DNA of 26,867 nt from CAZZKG01 sp964654825 (GCA_964654825.1 CAZZKG010000053.1:1-26867), one strand, 5' to 3'; numbered from the stretch's first letter, positions 8,587 through 17,357 are shown. The notes: generated by a model not told the origin, from the sequence alone. Made by a program: numbers and translations.

Positions 8587-10875
8587 TTATTGATTATACC
8601 CGGTCTGGAGCAGGACGAGCATTGCCGTCCAGGGTTTGACATCCCGATACCTCAATATAAGATTTCCATTCGGCCGGCGACCCACGACACCGGTCTCGAC
8701 TTCCAACGCAACCGATGCATTACAGGGATTACCATCGCCCATTCGCCAGTTGTTGATGTCAACGACCCTATTTTCGTGAACCTGAGCTTCCTCCACGGAA
8801 TGCGGATCATTTTCATTACATTCATCACCGCTTCTGTAGTAACAATAAATGCAATCCCGATATGTCCATCCATTCGATGAAATATCATCAACCACATACT
8901 GATGAAGTTCATAACTCGGTAGAGGAACATTCGTCAATTCTATGACGACATCCTTCGTCTCTGATGTTTCTACATGATCCATGATGTCCTGATAATTCCA
9001 GGATTCTATCTCACCGCTGACATCCTGCGGATTCAGGTAGTACCACCATAGTATAGCGATCGTTTCATCGGTAGCACTTTTTGTAACTATCCCCCTGATC
9101 ATGTCTTTCTTGTCGAGCTCATTCGGAAGTCCGGTTCCAAAAGAGTAGGTGACCGGCAACTGCCGGGATTGAAGTTTCCCTATCATCTCGACGACATTGT
9201 AGAAGGGTTTCTTGATGCTGACGGGGTATTGATCTGTTTCTTCATACAGGTTCAATCCCCCGCTGTTCGTGAAGAGCATCCCTTCCCCGGCTTTATAAAA
9301 CCCGTAATCATATGATCCCGTATTACCATCATCATCATGATCGGGCCAGTGCACTGGGTAATAAGAAGCGGACATGGAAGCGGGATATCCCCGTGGATCA
9401 GACCAGAATTCGGCCCACAATCCGACCATATCGTTGGGGGCGTCCGGGACATCGGGATCGGTGAAGGTCAGTTGATCGGGATTCTCGAAATGATCCCACA
9501 CCTGGGCGAGATAGTTCACTGCCCCCATCTGGTTGTCCGACTGGACCCCGACGTATGTAGACTCGCCCCGCTCGTAAGGAGTCGTGAAACTGAGAATGAA
9601 GTCCTGCACGGTCCCGGCAACATCGTTTTTAACATCCCAGCTGAACCACTCCAAGTTATGCAGACCGTTGTGTTCAAACTTGAGATAGAAATTCGAGTCG
9701 AAACCTCTGTCTGTGTCATGAGGTTCCAGGTGGGACTGTGCCCCGCATGAATCGAAGTTGTCGGGGGTCTCCAGATCCACCCATGGTCCGATGCCATCAT
9801 TCGATAGCAGCTGGTGATCATCGGTCCTCTTCTGACGGGTCATGAAATCCAGGTCGAGCGGATGTGCAGGTGATGGTGGGGGATCCTGATTTCGATATTC
9901 GTAGGGATCATCAGGGTTTCCTTCCTGCTCGAAACAGGACTTGGATCGAGGATTTCCGAGCAGGAACTGGATGAATGTATCCGCGTCATACAAGGCTTTC
10001 CCCACCTGTTCATCTCCGGGCGGATCAGGAGCTCCCATATTTCCTGTAAACCATTTCGTACCTATTTTGAAGTTCACGTCATCCGGGTACTCGCTACGAA
10101 CCGCGCGCACCGCGGCCACCCAGTAGTCATAGAGCCTGAGCCATTGAGCATAGTCGTCGGTCCATGCGGTTCTGCACCAGATGTCACTATAGCGACTGAT
10201 ATTCGTCTCCTGCCAGAAGATAAAATAGATGTCATCGAAACCATGAGTTTCATACGGCTGATCAAGGCCTAACATATCATTTTCGATTGTCACTCCCAGC
10301 TCGGGAGGCAGGGTGAGGTATTTGACGAGGTCTTCCAGGAGCGCCTGATACGCCTCGAAGTCACTTGGTCGGTATCGCCTGCAATCCGGACTGTAGGGTG
10401 GATCATCACTCCCACAGTTACGTTCATAACAATACTGTCCGCTCTGGTCGTACCACAGAGGGGAAGGGATGTCTGTGATCGTAATGAAAACCCGTCCTCC
10501 CCGGTTTCTCCAGTCTCTGATAACATTGATCAATCGACTGTTCGGAGTAATGGGGAGGCCGCCAAGGTACACGAGGTCCAGATTGATGAGAAAACTGGCA
10601 TTCCCCGCCTTCCCGTTGATATCGTTGCCGAATTGCTGCAGTTCCGTCAATGGCGGCATGAAGTTGGGAGGATAAATGTGCCCATTTGCGATTTTGTTGG
10701 ACGCCTTCCAGTAATCCGGAAGCTCCGCGGTCTGATCGGCTAGATCGGCGATGATCGCTACATCGTAGGCACCGTCACTGGCCTTGCTCACACTCTGATG
10801 GGAGTAAACGAGGGAGATATGAAGAAAGAAAAGGAAAAGAATACAAACACAGACGAAGGTTCTCGAGCGCGGCAT
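8587..10875 (-). CDS. Secreted GH39/clan-A-like glycoside hydrolase-type protein
   Basis: The 762-residue product has a strong signal peptide (residues 1-26). A region compatible with a TIM barrel follows (about 35-450), including F-I-F-W-Q-E-T-N near residue 225. That resembles the W-N-E-P acid/base motif after strand 4 of clan GH-A enzymes. The last 150 residues include the strand PWTAMLVLLQ, like the beta-sandwich tail of GH39/GH51-type proteins. A P-D-H-D-D-D-G-N segment may bind calcium. No nucleophile could be assigned, so hydrolase activity is inference. AGGAGGG lies seven bases before the ATG (10883-10889 on the plus strand), supporting the start. It converges on the Fn3 gene; the two may serve the same extracellular process. 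Confidence 0.7.
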   Translation of the reverse strand: MPRSRTFVCVCILFLFFLHISLVYSHQSVSKASDGAYDVAIIADLADQTAELPDYWKASNKIANGHIYPPNFMPPLTELQQFGNDINGKAGNASFLINLDLVYLGGLPITPNSRLINVIRDWRNRGGRVFITITDIPSPLWYDQSGQYCYERNCGSDDPPYSPDCRRYRPSDFEAYQALLEDLVKYLTLPPELGVTIENDMLGLDQPYETHGFDDIYFIFWQETNISRYSDIWCRTAWTDDYAQWLRLYDYWVAAVRAVRSEYPDDVNFKIGTKWFTGNMGAPDPPGDEQVGKALYDADTFIQFLLGNPRSKSCFEQEGNPDDPYEYRNQDPPPSPAHPLDLDFMTRQKRTDDHQLLSNDGIGPWVDLETPDNFDSCGAQSHLEPHDTDRGFDSNFYLKFEHNGLHNLEWFSWDVKNDVAGTVQDFILSFTTPYERGESTYVGVQSDNQMGAVNYLAQVWDHFENPDQLTFTDPDVPDAPNDMVGLWAEFWSDPRGYPASMSASYYPVHWPDHDDDGNTGSYDYGFYKAGEGMLFTNSGGLNLYEETDQYPVSIKKPFYNVVEMIGKLQSRQLPVTYSFGTGLPNELDKKDMIRGIVTKSATDETIAILWWYYLNPQDVSGEIESWNYQDIMDHVETSETKDVVIELTNVPLPSYELHQYVVDDISSNGWTYRDCIYCYYRSGDECNENDPHSVEEAQVHENRVVDINNWRMGDGNPCNASVALEVETGVVGRRPNGNLILRYRDVKPWTAMLVLLQTGYNQ

Positions 10876-11000
10876 GATATTACCCTCCTGTATTTTTTAG
10901 GTGAGGCTGTTGCGGGCATGTATTCTGATTCGCCCTGTCTTATAGGTGTCATATCAGAGAACAATCTAACACCGAGGTCATGAACAACCGCTTTCACGAT

Positions 11001-11024
11001 AAAGGATTCTGTATCCTTTTTTTT
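11001..11024 (+). terminator. Terminator-like hairpin ahead of the DUF362-AmrS promoter
   Basis: A 7-bp stem AAAGGAT/ATCCTTT (11001-11007 and 11013-11019) with a 5-base loop is followed by a run of eight T in total. It reads on the plus strand, where no gene immediately precedes it. It therefore either blocks read-through antisense to the GH39-like gene or acts as an attenuator. Confidence 0.6.
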
Positions 11025-11051
11025 GACTCTCCGGCTGCCAATTATTACATT
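11023..11051 (+). promoter_or_regulatory. Sigma-70-type promoter for DUF362-AmrS
   Basis: TTGACT (11023-11028), a 17-bp spacer and TACATT (11046-11051) are present. The -35 box starts inside the T-run of the preceding hairpin. The start near 11058 leaves about 30 nt before the ATG at 11088. Confidence 0.6.
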
Positions 11052-11087
11052 TGAGGGACAGGCAACGACCCATACGGGAGGACCAGC

Positions 11088-12104
11088 ATGTCGTTTTTCA
11101 CGAGAAGAAGATTTCTCGGTGCCGTTATATCATCGATCGGCGTTTTTCTCGGGCTTAAACGGCTCACCGCGTCTTCCATATCCTCGCCTCAGGCACCACC
11201 CTCCCATCCCTTGACCATTCCCCGACCCGCACCACGAGTGGTCATCTCGCGAAATCCGGCAGTCTTCGAACAGAATTCCGCTTTGAACCCGGCCATCCTC
11301 GAACGCATGCTCGACAACGCGATGTCTTCACTCGCCGGGAAGGATCCCGGAGAAGTCTGGTCCGACATTTTCAGACCGGATGATGTAATCGGTATCAAAC
11401 TAAACTGCCTCGCGGGGAGGGGCCTGTCTCCCCACCCCGAGCTCGTTCGCCTCATCGTGAAGAAACTGGTCACTGCCGGCGTCAACATGAACAACATCAT
11501 CGCCTGGGACAGGACCGATCGGGACCTGAAGAGAGCCGGGTTTTCGATCCGAAGAAGAGGCAACGGGTTCCGCTGCTTCGGTACCAACGACGACTACGAC
11601 ACCGACAAGCTCGAATTCATGGGATCCATGGGCAGCATCTTCAGCCCGATCCTCGCAAAAACCGCAAGCGCAATCATCAGTGTCCCTGTGATGAAGGACC
11701 ACGACCTTGCCGGTGTGACACTCAGCATGAAAAACTTCTACGGATCGATTCACAATCCCAATAAATACCACGACAACAACTGCAGCCCGTACGTAGCAGA
11801 ACTCAACAGTCACCCATTTATAAAAAACAAAGTCAGACTAGTCATCACCGACGCCCTCGTCGCGCAGTATCACGGGGGGCCGTCATACAAACCGCAATTT
11901 TGCTGGGATTACGCCGGATTGATCGTGGCACGAGACCAGGTGGCTCACGATCGAATCGGCTGGAAGATCATCGAAGACAGAAGAAAAGAGATGGGTCTCC
12001 CGGGTCTGAAGGAGAGCAAGAGAGAACCGCAGTACATCGGGGTGGCCGGGGAGCTCGGCCTGGGCGAATCCGACATCGAGCGTATCGAGGTATTAGAAGT
12101 ATGA
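11088..12104 (+). CDS. Tat-tagged DUF362 domain protein
   Basis: The 338-residue protein begins with a twin-arginine signal (F-T-R-R-R-F-L at residues 4-10, then a hydrophobic stretch), indicating export of a folded, possibly cofactor-bearing protein. The rest fits DUF362: V-I-G-I-K-L-N near residue 100, A-W-D-R-T-D around 140, and the block VPVMKDHDLAGVTLSMKN around 200-217, the most conserved part of that family. DUF362 members often occur with ferredoxin-like domains, but no cysteine cluster is seen here. GGGAGG six bases upstream fixes the start. The stop overlaps the next start (ATGA at 12101-12104), so translation is coupled to the radical SAM gene. The biochemical role is not known. 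Confidence 0.88.
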   Translation: MSFFTRRRFLGAVISSIGVFLGLKRLTASSISSPQAPPSHPLTIPRPAPRVVISRNPAVFEQNSALNPAILERMLDNAMSSLAGKDPGEVWSDIFRPDDVIGIKLNCLAGRGLSPHPELVRLIVKKLVTAGVNMNNIIAWDRTDRDLKRAGFSIRRRGNGFRCFGTNDDYDTDKLEFMGSMGSIFSPILAKTASAIISVPVMKDHDLAGVTLSMKNFYGSIHNPNKYHDNNCSPYVAELNSHPFIKNKVRLVITDALVAQYHGGPSYKPQFCWDYAGLIVARDQVAHDRIGWKIIEDRRKEMGLPGLKESKREPQYIGVAGELGLGESDIERIEVLEV

Positions 12105-13240
12105 GTATTTCGAGAAGGAAATTCCTCAAGGGATCTGCATGTTGCATGGGAGGTTTAGTCCTCCCGGCTGTATTGAACGGATTTGAACAGATCCCGTCAG
12201 CACCTTTGGAAACGGGTTCCGACGAGGAGGGGATCAAGGAAGCTCTCCACTTCGAGAAACTCGAGGAATTGCGGCTCAAGTGCAAGCTCTGTCCGAGGGA
12301 ATGCACCGTTGCCGACCAGGAGCGCGGGTACTGCGGTGTAAGAGAAAACAGAGTGGGCACGTACTACACACTCGTTCATTCGAGACCCTGCGCGATCCAC
12401 ACCGACCCGATAGAGAAAAAACCTCTCTTTCATTACCTTCCCGGCACTCAGGCCTATTCCCTGGCGACAGCCGGATGCAATGTCGAGTGCAGGTTCTGCC
12501 AGAACTGGGACATTTCCCAGTTCAGGCCGGAACAGGTCAAAAGCATCTATCTCCCGCCTCGGGAAGTTCACCGCCAGGCTAAGAGAACGGGTGCGGCGTC
12601 GATTGCATACACGTACTCAGAACCTGTTATATTCTACGAGTATATGTTCGACACGGCCAGTCTCGGGAAAGAGACCGGGATCAGGAGTGTCATGATCTCG
12701 AACGGATACATCCAGGAGAAACCGATAAGAGAACTGTGCCGGGTTCTCGATGCCGTGAAAATCGACCTCAAGGCGTTCACCGAAAAATTTTACAAGGAGT
12801 ACTGTTCGGGGAAACTCAAACCGGTCCTCGACACCCTGGAGACTCTGAAAAAGGATGGTATCTGGTTTGAAATAGTCGTGCTCATCATCCCGACTCTCAA
12901 TGATTCCCCCGAAGAGATCCGCTCGATGTCGCGATGGGTAGCCGCCAATCTAGGGAGGGATGTACCTGTCCACTTTTCCAGGTTTCATCCAACTTACAAG
13001 CTGAAAAATCTGCCGGTGACTCCGGTTTCGACACTCGACATGGCGAGGCGGGTGGCTATGGAAGAGGGGCTCCACTATGTGTATGTCGGGAATGTATGGG
13101 GCCATGAGGGAGAGAACACATTCTGCGGCAGCTGTGGAAAACCGGTGATACGCAGGGTGGGCTTTCGGATTCTCGAAATCAACATGACCGGGAACTCGTG
13201 CAAATCGTGCGGAAACGTGATACCGGGTGTCTGGTCCTGA
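12101..13240 (+). CDS. amrS: Tat-tagged AmmeMemoRadiSam-type radical SAM enzyme
   Basis: The 379-residue protein has the radical SAM cluster motif C126-x3-C130-x2-C133 (GCNVECRFCQNWDISQ). Upstream is the family-specific C61-K-L-C-P-R-E-C and G-Y-C-G-V-R block, and the C-terminus has a zinc-ribbon-like pair (FCGSCGKPVIRR and SCKSCG). This layout matches AmrS, the radical SAM member of the AMMECR1-Memo-RadiSAM system, whose substrate is not established. Unusually for a radical SAM enzyme, residues 3-30 form a twin-arginine signal (S-R-R-K-F-L-K), implying export or membrane association. The ATG overlaps the DUF362 stop. An upstream in-frame extension to 11900 lies entirely inside the DUF362 gene and is rejected. 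No Memo or AMMECR1 gene is visible nearby. Confidence 0.9.
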   Translation: MSISRRKFLKGSACCMGGLVLPAVLNGFEQIPSAPLETGSDEEGIKEALHFEKLEELRLKCKLCPRECTVADQERGYCGVRENRVGTYYTLVHSRPCAIHTDPIEKKPLFHYLPGTQAYSLATAGCNVECRFCQNWDISQFRPEQVKSIYLPPREVHRQAKRTGAASIAYTYSEPVIFYEYMFDTASLGKETGIRSVMISNGYIQEKPIRELCRVLDAVKIDLKAFTEKFYKEYCSGKLKPVLDTLETLKKDGIWFEIVVLIIPTLNDSPEEIRSMSRWVAANLGRDVPVHFSRFHPTYKLKNLPVTPVSTLDMARRVAMEEGLHYVYVGNVWGHEGENTFCGSCGKPVIRRVGFRILEINMTGNSCKSCGNVIPGVWS

Positions 13241-13250
13241 AACCCGACCG

Positions 13251-15584
13251 TTATACTCTCACCCATCTGCCGTAGAGCCAGAAGAAGAGTCCCACCGCCT
13301 TCATCCCGGCGAGAAAACAGAGGGTCATCACGATACCGACCACCGGCACAAGGAGTACACCGGTGATAAGCGCACCGACCAGTGCTCCACCGTGGTCCAT
13401 CGCATCTATGATACCGACTCCTCTACCCAGCTTCTCAATCTCCCCGACATAGATCGATGATGTGAGAGGAAACTCTGCACCGGTGTAAACACCGCAGATA
13501 AACATGAGTAGGTAGAACAGGCGTTCGATGAATGAAAACGACACTCCGTGTAATCCCTGAACGTGGGACAGGAACAACGCCAGGAAAAGAATGAAGGCGA
13601 CGGCGATGCTCTCGTATAGTATCATCAGGTCTTCGCGCCTGGGTTTTGTGACATCCCTCCTCTGGAGCCAGCCGCCGATCGCCAGACCGAACATGAACAG
13701 GGCGACGAGCGCACCGATGTTTCCATACAGATACCCAACTGCATTCTGGAATGAGAACATCAGGATAATACTGACCGCCATACCGGCCATTCCGGTCGTC
13801 CATATCGAAAAGAGTGCGGCGAAGGAAGTGAACTTCCAGTACCGTTCCCGCCTCAGGCGATGCAGAAGGATCCTGAGCAGAAAAACGGACAGAAGAATCG
13901 TGAGCAGATGATACAGTTTGATCCCGGCGACGAACCTGAGAATCGGTGAGAGACTGCCTCCGGAATACCTGTCCCAGAGCATATACCCGAAATAGTACGT
14001 TATCGGGTTCATATCCGTGTTTTCAGGGACTTCACTGTATTTTCTGAACGCATCAGCAATGAATTTCACCCGTTCCGGCTGTAAGAGCATCTCATAGTGA
14101 TATTTCGAGAAATACTGGCTCTCGATCTTCCTGCTTTCGAAACGAGCCTCGAGGATACGGCTGTCGGTCGTCACCACACCGTCGGCATTGCTGGCGAAGA
14201 AAAAGATCCTGTTGCCGGGCGCGATGATCACGTGCCGGAACACGGAACCGAGGGAACTGTATATGCTCTTCCCGTACTCGAGCACCTCTTCTCTCAGGTA
14301 ATTCTCCGAGAAGGGCAGGCTAGCAGCCACCACACCGTCGGTGGAAAGGACCTGTGTCAGCTCACGGAAAAAATCGACGGTATAGTACCTGTTAAGAAGT
14401 GCACTCGACGGTTCGGGTAGATTCAGTATCACGACATCATACGCGGTATGATTCGGCTTCGAGCCCTGCTCCTTGATGTAAAACCTCCCATCGGCTTTCA
14501 CCACGTGGACCCCCCGGGCGGAAAGAGCGTTTAGTTCCGCAGGAGGAAGATACTCCATCGGTAACGAGAGGAGTTTCCCGTCGAGCTCGACGATATCGAC
14601 CTGCTGTGGATGGTGCAGCAAAACCTGCCCGAGTAAACCGGTGTGGCCGGAGCCGATGATGAGGACATTTCGGGGATTGGGATGCTCTACCATGACGAAA
14701 TGAGCCAGCAGGGCATTGCCGTAGGGATCGGGAAACGATTCAGAGTAAAACCCGTTCAGGTATATGTTGTACTGATCATTCTGACGGGTGAGCGTGATGT
14801 TCTGATAACGTGAATCAACGGAGTCGACGAGCTCCATGTTTTTGGCGAGTGTTTTCCAACGTGCCTGTTCGGTCCAGCTCTCGAGAGTCCGGGGGAGATT
14901 GAGGAGAATACTGCCGAGGATGAGGATACAAACCGTCAGAGCGAACGCGAGAGTCTTTCGTGTCTTCCTTTCTCCACCGACTGAAATTGCCAGCAGGAAA
15001 ATTAGCATCGAGATAAGGCCCAGATAAAAAATCATCGGGAACACTTCGAGTCTCTCGACGAGATAGAATGTGTGGAGGAGACCGGCACAAAGGCTTCCGA
15101 ACGATTCGTACAGGTAGACGGTCCCGACGGTGAAACCGGTATACCTTATCGATTCACGTAGATCATTTCGTGCTGCCGCCCTGCAGGCGAGGGGGAAGGA
15201 AAACCCGACCAGGAGGCTGAGAGGGAAAACGGCCGTGATGAGAATCATTGCCATTGTGGAGAAAGAAGCAAGCTCTCCTACAGGTATCCCGAATATCCCA
15301 CGGTCGAGACGGAGCATCACCGCCCCGCCGGCGGTGATTAAAATGATGATCGGCAGGAGAACCATCAGGGCGGAGAACGGCCTTCGGAATCGATCACTCA
15401 CCCCGGAACCGGAAGATGCTCCCGCGAAGATCCCCGCGAACCACACGGCATAGAAGAGTCCGACCGTGATCTCGTTTCCGAAGAAGATCACCAAGGTTTC
15501 ACGAAAAAAAATGATCTGGCCCAGGATAGCCCAGAAACCAAGCAGAAAAAAAAACGCTCTCTTATCCATTTCTGTTTCGCTCAT
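13251..15584 (-). CDS. Membrane-embedded spermidine synthase-like protein
   Basis: The 777-residue protein has three parts. An N-terminal set of about seven transmembrane helices (1-225) is followed by a soluble methyltransferase-fold spermidine-synthase-like domain (about 250-460), then a second membrane block of about seven helices (550-777). In the soluble domain the SAM-type loop reads I-I-G-S-G-H-T-G, the acidic strand end V-D-I-V-E-L-D is kept, and A-D-G-R-F is present. However, the place of the catalytic D-x-x-D-P motif reads N-L-P-E-P. Canonical aminopropyl transfer is therefore doubtful. Proteins of this shape are called spermidine or spermine synthase-like, without proven function. 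It faces the AmrS gene, with only 10 bp between the stops. No strong ribosome binding site precedes the ATG; a second Met lies five codons on. Confidence 0.82.
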   Translation of the reverse strand: MSETEMDKRAFFFLLGFWAILGQIIFFRETLVIFFGNEITVGLFYAVWFAGIFAGASSGSGVSDRFRRPFSALMVLLPIIILITAGGAVMLRLDRGIFGIPVGELASFSTMAMILITAVFPLSLLVGFSFPLACRAAARNDLRESIRYTGFTVGTVYLYESFGSLCAGLLHTFYLVERLEVFPMIFYLGLISMLIFLLAISVGGERKTRKTLAFALTVCILILGSILLNLPRTLESWTEQARWKTLAKNMELVDSVDSRYQNITLTRQNDQYNIYLNGFYSESFPDPYGNALLAHFVMVEHPNPRNVLIIGSGHTGLLGQVLLHHPQQVDIVELDGKLLSLPMEYLPPAELNALSARGVHVVKADGRFYIKEQGSKPNHTAYDVVILNLPEPSSALLNRYYTVDFFRELTQVLSTDGVVAASLPFSENYLREEVLEYGKSIYSSLGSVFRHVIIAPGNRIFFFASNADGVVTTDSRILEARFESRKIESQYFSKYHYEMLLQPERVKFIADAFRKYSEVPENTDMNPITYYFGYMLWDRYSGGSLSPILRFVAGIKLYHLLTILLSVFLLRILLHRLRRERYWKFTSFAALFSIWTTGMAGMAVSIILMFSFQNAVGYLYGNIGALVALFMFGLAIGGWLQRRDVTKPRREDLMILYESIAVAFILFLALFLSHVQGLHGVSFSFIERLFYLLMFICGVYTGAEFPLTSSIYVGEIEKLGRGVGIIDAMDHGGALVGALITGVLLVPVVGIVMTLCFLAGMKAVGLFFWLYGRWVRV

Positions 15585-15624
15585 GATGATTTACTTCTGC
15601 GTCGGATCAGCTTCCCGTTGTATA

Positions 15625-15653
15625 AGCATATCGAGAGGTGATCACTTTCGCAA
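15625..15653 (-). promoter_or_regulatory. Putative promoter for the spermidine synthase-like gene
   Basis: On the minus strand, TTGCGA (15653-15648), 17 bp and TATGCT (15630-15625) are present, about 40 bp upstream of the ATG at 15584. The hexamers are moderate. Confidence 0.45.
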
Positions 15654-15673
15654 GCATCCGGAAATCACCACAC

Positions 15674-15702
15674 TTGACCCTTCCATCAGGTCCAGATATG
15701 TT
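15674..15702 (+). promoter_or_regulatory. Putative promoter for endonuclease V
   Basis: TTGACC (15674-15679), 17 bp and TATGTT (15697-15702) are present. The predicted start near 15709 lies after the TTG codon at 15702, which argues against that codon as the start of the endonuclease gene. Confidence 0.55.
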
Positions 15703-15761
15703 TGAACAGGAAACGTTGCAGTGTACTGAAGCAGGCTGCAGTGAGAAGGGAAGTCCGGTCT

Positions 15762-16493
15762 GTGCCCAGTAAAAGTAAAAACCGGTTGAATATCAGGAAA
15801 CTCCACGATTGGAATCTCAGCCCTCGTGAGGCGATATCGGTTCAGAAAAAACTTCGCGAGCTCGTCGTCACGGAGTGGGACGGCAGAGAAATCAGAACCG
15901 TGGCGGGAGCTGATGTCTCCTTCCCGAACCGGAACGAGGCACTTGCCGCCGTGTGCGTGATGAGTTACCCGGCTCTTGAACTCCTCGACTTCGCCCTTTC
16001 GCGGAGCGCCTGTAGTTTCCCGTATGTTCCGGGATTGCTCGCTTTCAGGGAAATACCCGCCCTCCTCGAAACACTTCGACTCATAAGGATGAAACCGGAC
16101 ATCATCATCTGCGACGGGCAGGGACTTGCTCACCCTCGAAGGATGGGACTCGCCACACACCTGGGAATCCTCATCGACGAACCGGTGATCGGCTGTGCGA
16201 AATCGAAGCTTTTCGGGAGTTTCGACGAACCCGGAAATACCAGGGGCGATGAGTCACCCCTTCTGGGGAAAGAGGGAGAGACGATCGGTGCAGTCCTTAC
16301 GACCAGATCGGGTGTTAAACCGGTGTTCGTCTCGATCGGCAATCACATAGATCTAAGAACGTCGGTCCGTGTCGTCCTCGGCTGCGCTCCCAGGTACAGG
16401 TTGCCGGAGACGACGAGAACAGCTCACAATCTCGCGGCCGGGAAGACATTCGAGATCGCTCAGGATGGAAAACAACAGACACATCACCGGTGA
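15762..16493 (+). CDS. nfi: Endonuclease V (deoxyinosine 3' endonuclease)
   Basis: The family nicks DNA one base 3' of deoxyinosine to start repair of deaminated adenine. The catalytic pattern is visible: A-G-A-D-V-S-F (metal-binding Asp), Y-V-P-G-L-L-A-F-R-E (the PYxPGxLxFRE family signature with the Glu), I-I-C-D-G-Q-G-L-A-H-P-R (second Asp) and G-C-A-K-S-K-L (Lys). The length of 243 residues from the GTG at 15762 is close to the usual 220-235. The frame is open back to a TTG at 15702, but a promoter -10 box covers that codon. GTG at 15741 is another option; the conserved domain begins near 15810. The stop is 12 bp from the stop of the convergent GT2 gene, inside a pair of palindromes. Confidence 0.9.
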   Translation: MPSKSKNRLNIRKLHDWNLSPREAISVQKKLRELVVTEWDGREIRTVAGADVSFPNRNEALAAVCVMSYPALELLDFALSRSACSFPYVPGLLAFREIPALLETLRLIRMKPDIIICDGQGLAHPRRMGLATHLGILIDEPVIGCAKSKLFGSFDEPGNTRGDESPLLGKEGETIGAVLTTRSGVKPVFVSIGNHIDLRTSVRVVLGCAPRYRLPETTRTAHNLAAGKTFEIAQDGKQQTHHR

Positions 16494-16503
16494 TCCGGCC
16501 GGA
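16483..16503. repeat. Two abutting perfect palindromes at a convergent gene junction
   Basis: ATCACCGGTGAT (16483-16494) and TCCGGCCGGA (16494-16503) are both self-complementary and share one base. They span the stop codon of endonuclease V and end just before the stop of the GT2 gene. There is no T-run, so they do not make a standard terminator. Confidence 0.6.
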
Positions 16504-16505
16504 AG

Positions 16506-17357
16506 TCACGAGATGCCATCCGCGAGACCCAGGTAGTAATTCCCCTCTTCCACACGGCCCCTTTTTACACAGCCCATCCCGTACACCCTGCTCTTTTCCC
16601 GTAAGTGCAGAAGTGCGAGATGCCGCTGCTCATCATCGAGGGCGTCGCTTTCCAGCAGTTTCAAAAGGGATTTAACACGGTACTTATCTAGGGATCCCAC
16701 AATCTTCGAGAGCTGGTCGGATCGACCGCCTCTTTTTACAATGAGCGGTTGGGGTATGAATCCGACCGGATACCGGCACGCAATCCGGATCCACAGGTCA
16801 TAATCTTCGCAGGCCGGCAGGGATTCGTCAAACATCCCGACATCATCGAAGAGAGACCTCCTCAAAAGTACGGATGACGGGCTTATGAGGCAGAGCGGGA
16901 GGATCTTGTCGAATATCCAGCCGCCATATTTCCGATGCCGTTTCCCCTGATTGACCCGCCTGCCACCACGGATCCAGATCTCGTCCGTGTAGCAGAGGGG
17001 AAACTCGGGGTGTAATTGCAGATAATCCACCTGACGAAGAAGTTTCTCAGGATGCCATAGATCATCCGAATCGAGGAAAGCGATGAGGCTGCCTCCGGCG
17101 ATTTCAATGCCTCTGTTTCGCGCCGAGGAGGGACCGGAGTTCTCCTGCCGGTGGTAGGAGAGCCGATCTTTATAGGGGTCAAGGAGAAGAGCCGTATCAT
17201 CGGTCGAACCGTCATCTATCACAATGAGTTCGAAATCCGTAACTGTCTGGGCCAGAACGGACTCAACCGCTTCCACAACAAGTCGGGCGCGGTTATGGGT
17301 CGTTATCACCACGGTGACGGATGGACTGGATCGTTCTATGTGACCGGATGAGGGCAT
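16506..17357 (-). CDS. Glycosyltransferase family 2
   Basis: The 283-residue cytoplasmic protein has the GT-A fold signature of family 2: V-T-V-V-I-T-T-H-N-R at the first strand, V-I-D-D-G-S-T-D-D-T, N-S-G-P-S-S-A-R-N-R-G-I, the metal-binding D-S-D-D (DxD-type) and the later E-D-Y-D-L-W-I-R acid/base region. It would add a sugar to a surface polysaccharide, glycolipid or protein glycan; donor and acceptor are unknown. The frame is open to a GTG at 17414, but neither start has a clear ribosome binding site, and the ATG at 17357 leaves a normal-length N-terminus. It follows the bS22-like mini gene on the same strand by about 100 bp and may be co-transcribed with it. Confidence 0.88.
   Translation of the reverse strand: MPSSGHIERSSPSVTVVITTHNRARLVVEAVESVLAQTVTDFELIVIDDGSTDDTALLLDPYKDRLSYHRQENSGPSSARNRGIEIAGGSLIAFLDSDDLWHPEKLLRQVDYLQLHPEFPLCYTDEIWIRGGRRVNQGKRHRKYGGWIFDKILPLCLISPSSVLLRRSLFDDVGMFDESLPACEDYDLWIRIACRYPVGFIPQPLIVKRGGRSDQLSKIVGSLDKYRVKSLLKLLESDALDDEQRHLALLHLREKSRVYGMGCVKRGRVEEGNYYLGLADGIS

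Noticed and set aside
11900..12100. N-terminal extension of the AmrS-like frame inside DUF362
   Set aside because: The Tat signal starts at 12101, and the ATGA overlap with the DUF362 stop is a standard coupled start.
15702..15761. TTG start for endonuclease V at 15702
   Set aside because: The codon overlaps a -10 box of a 17-bp-spaced promoter, so the transcript would begin after it.
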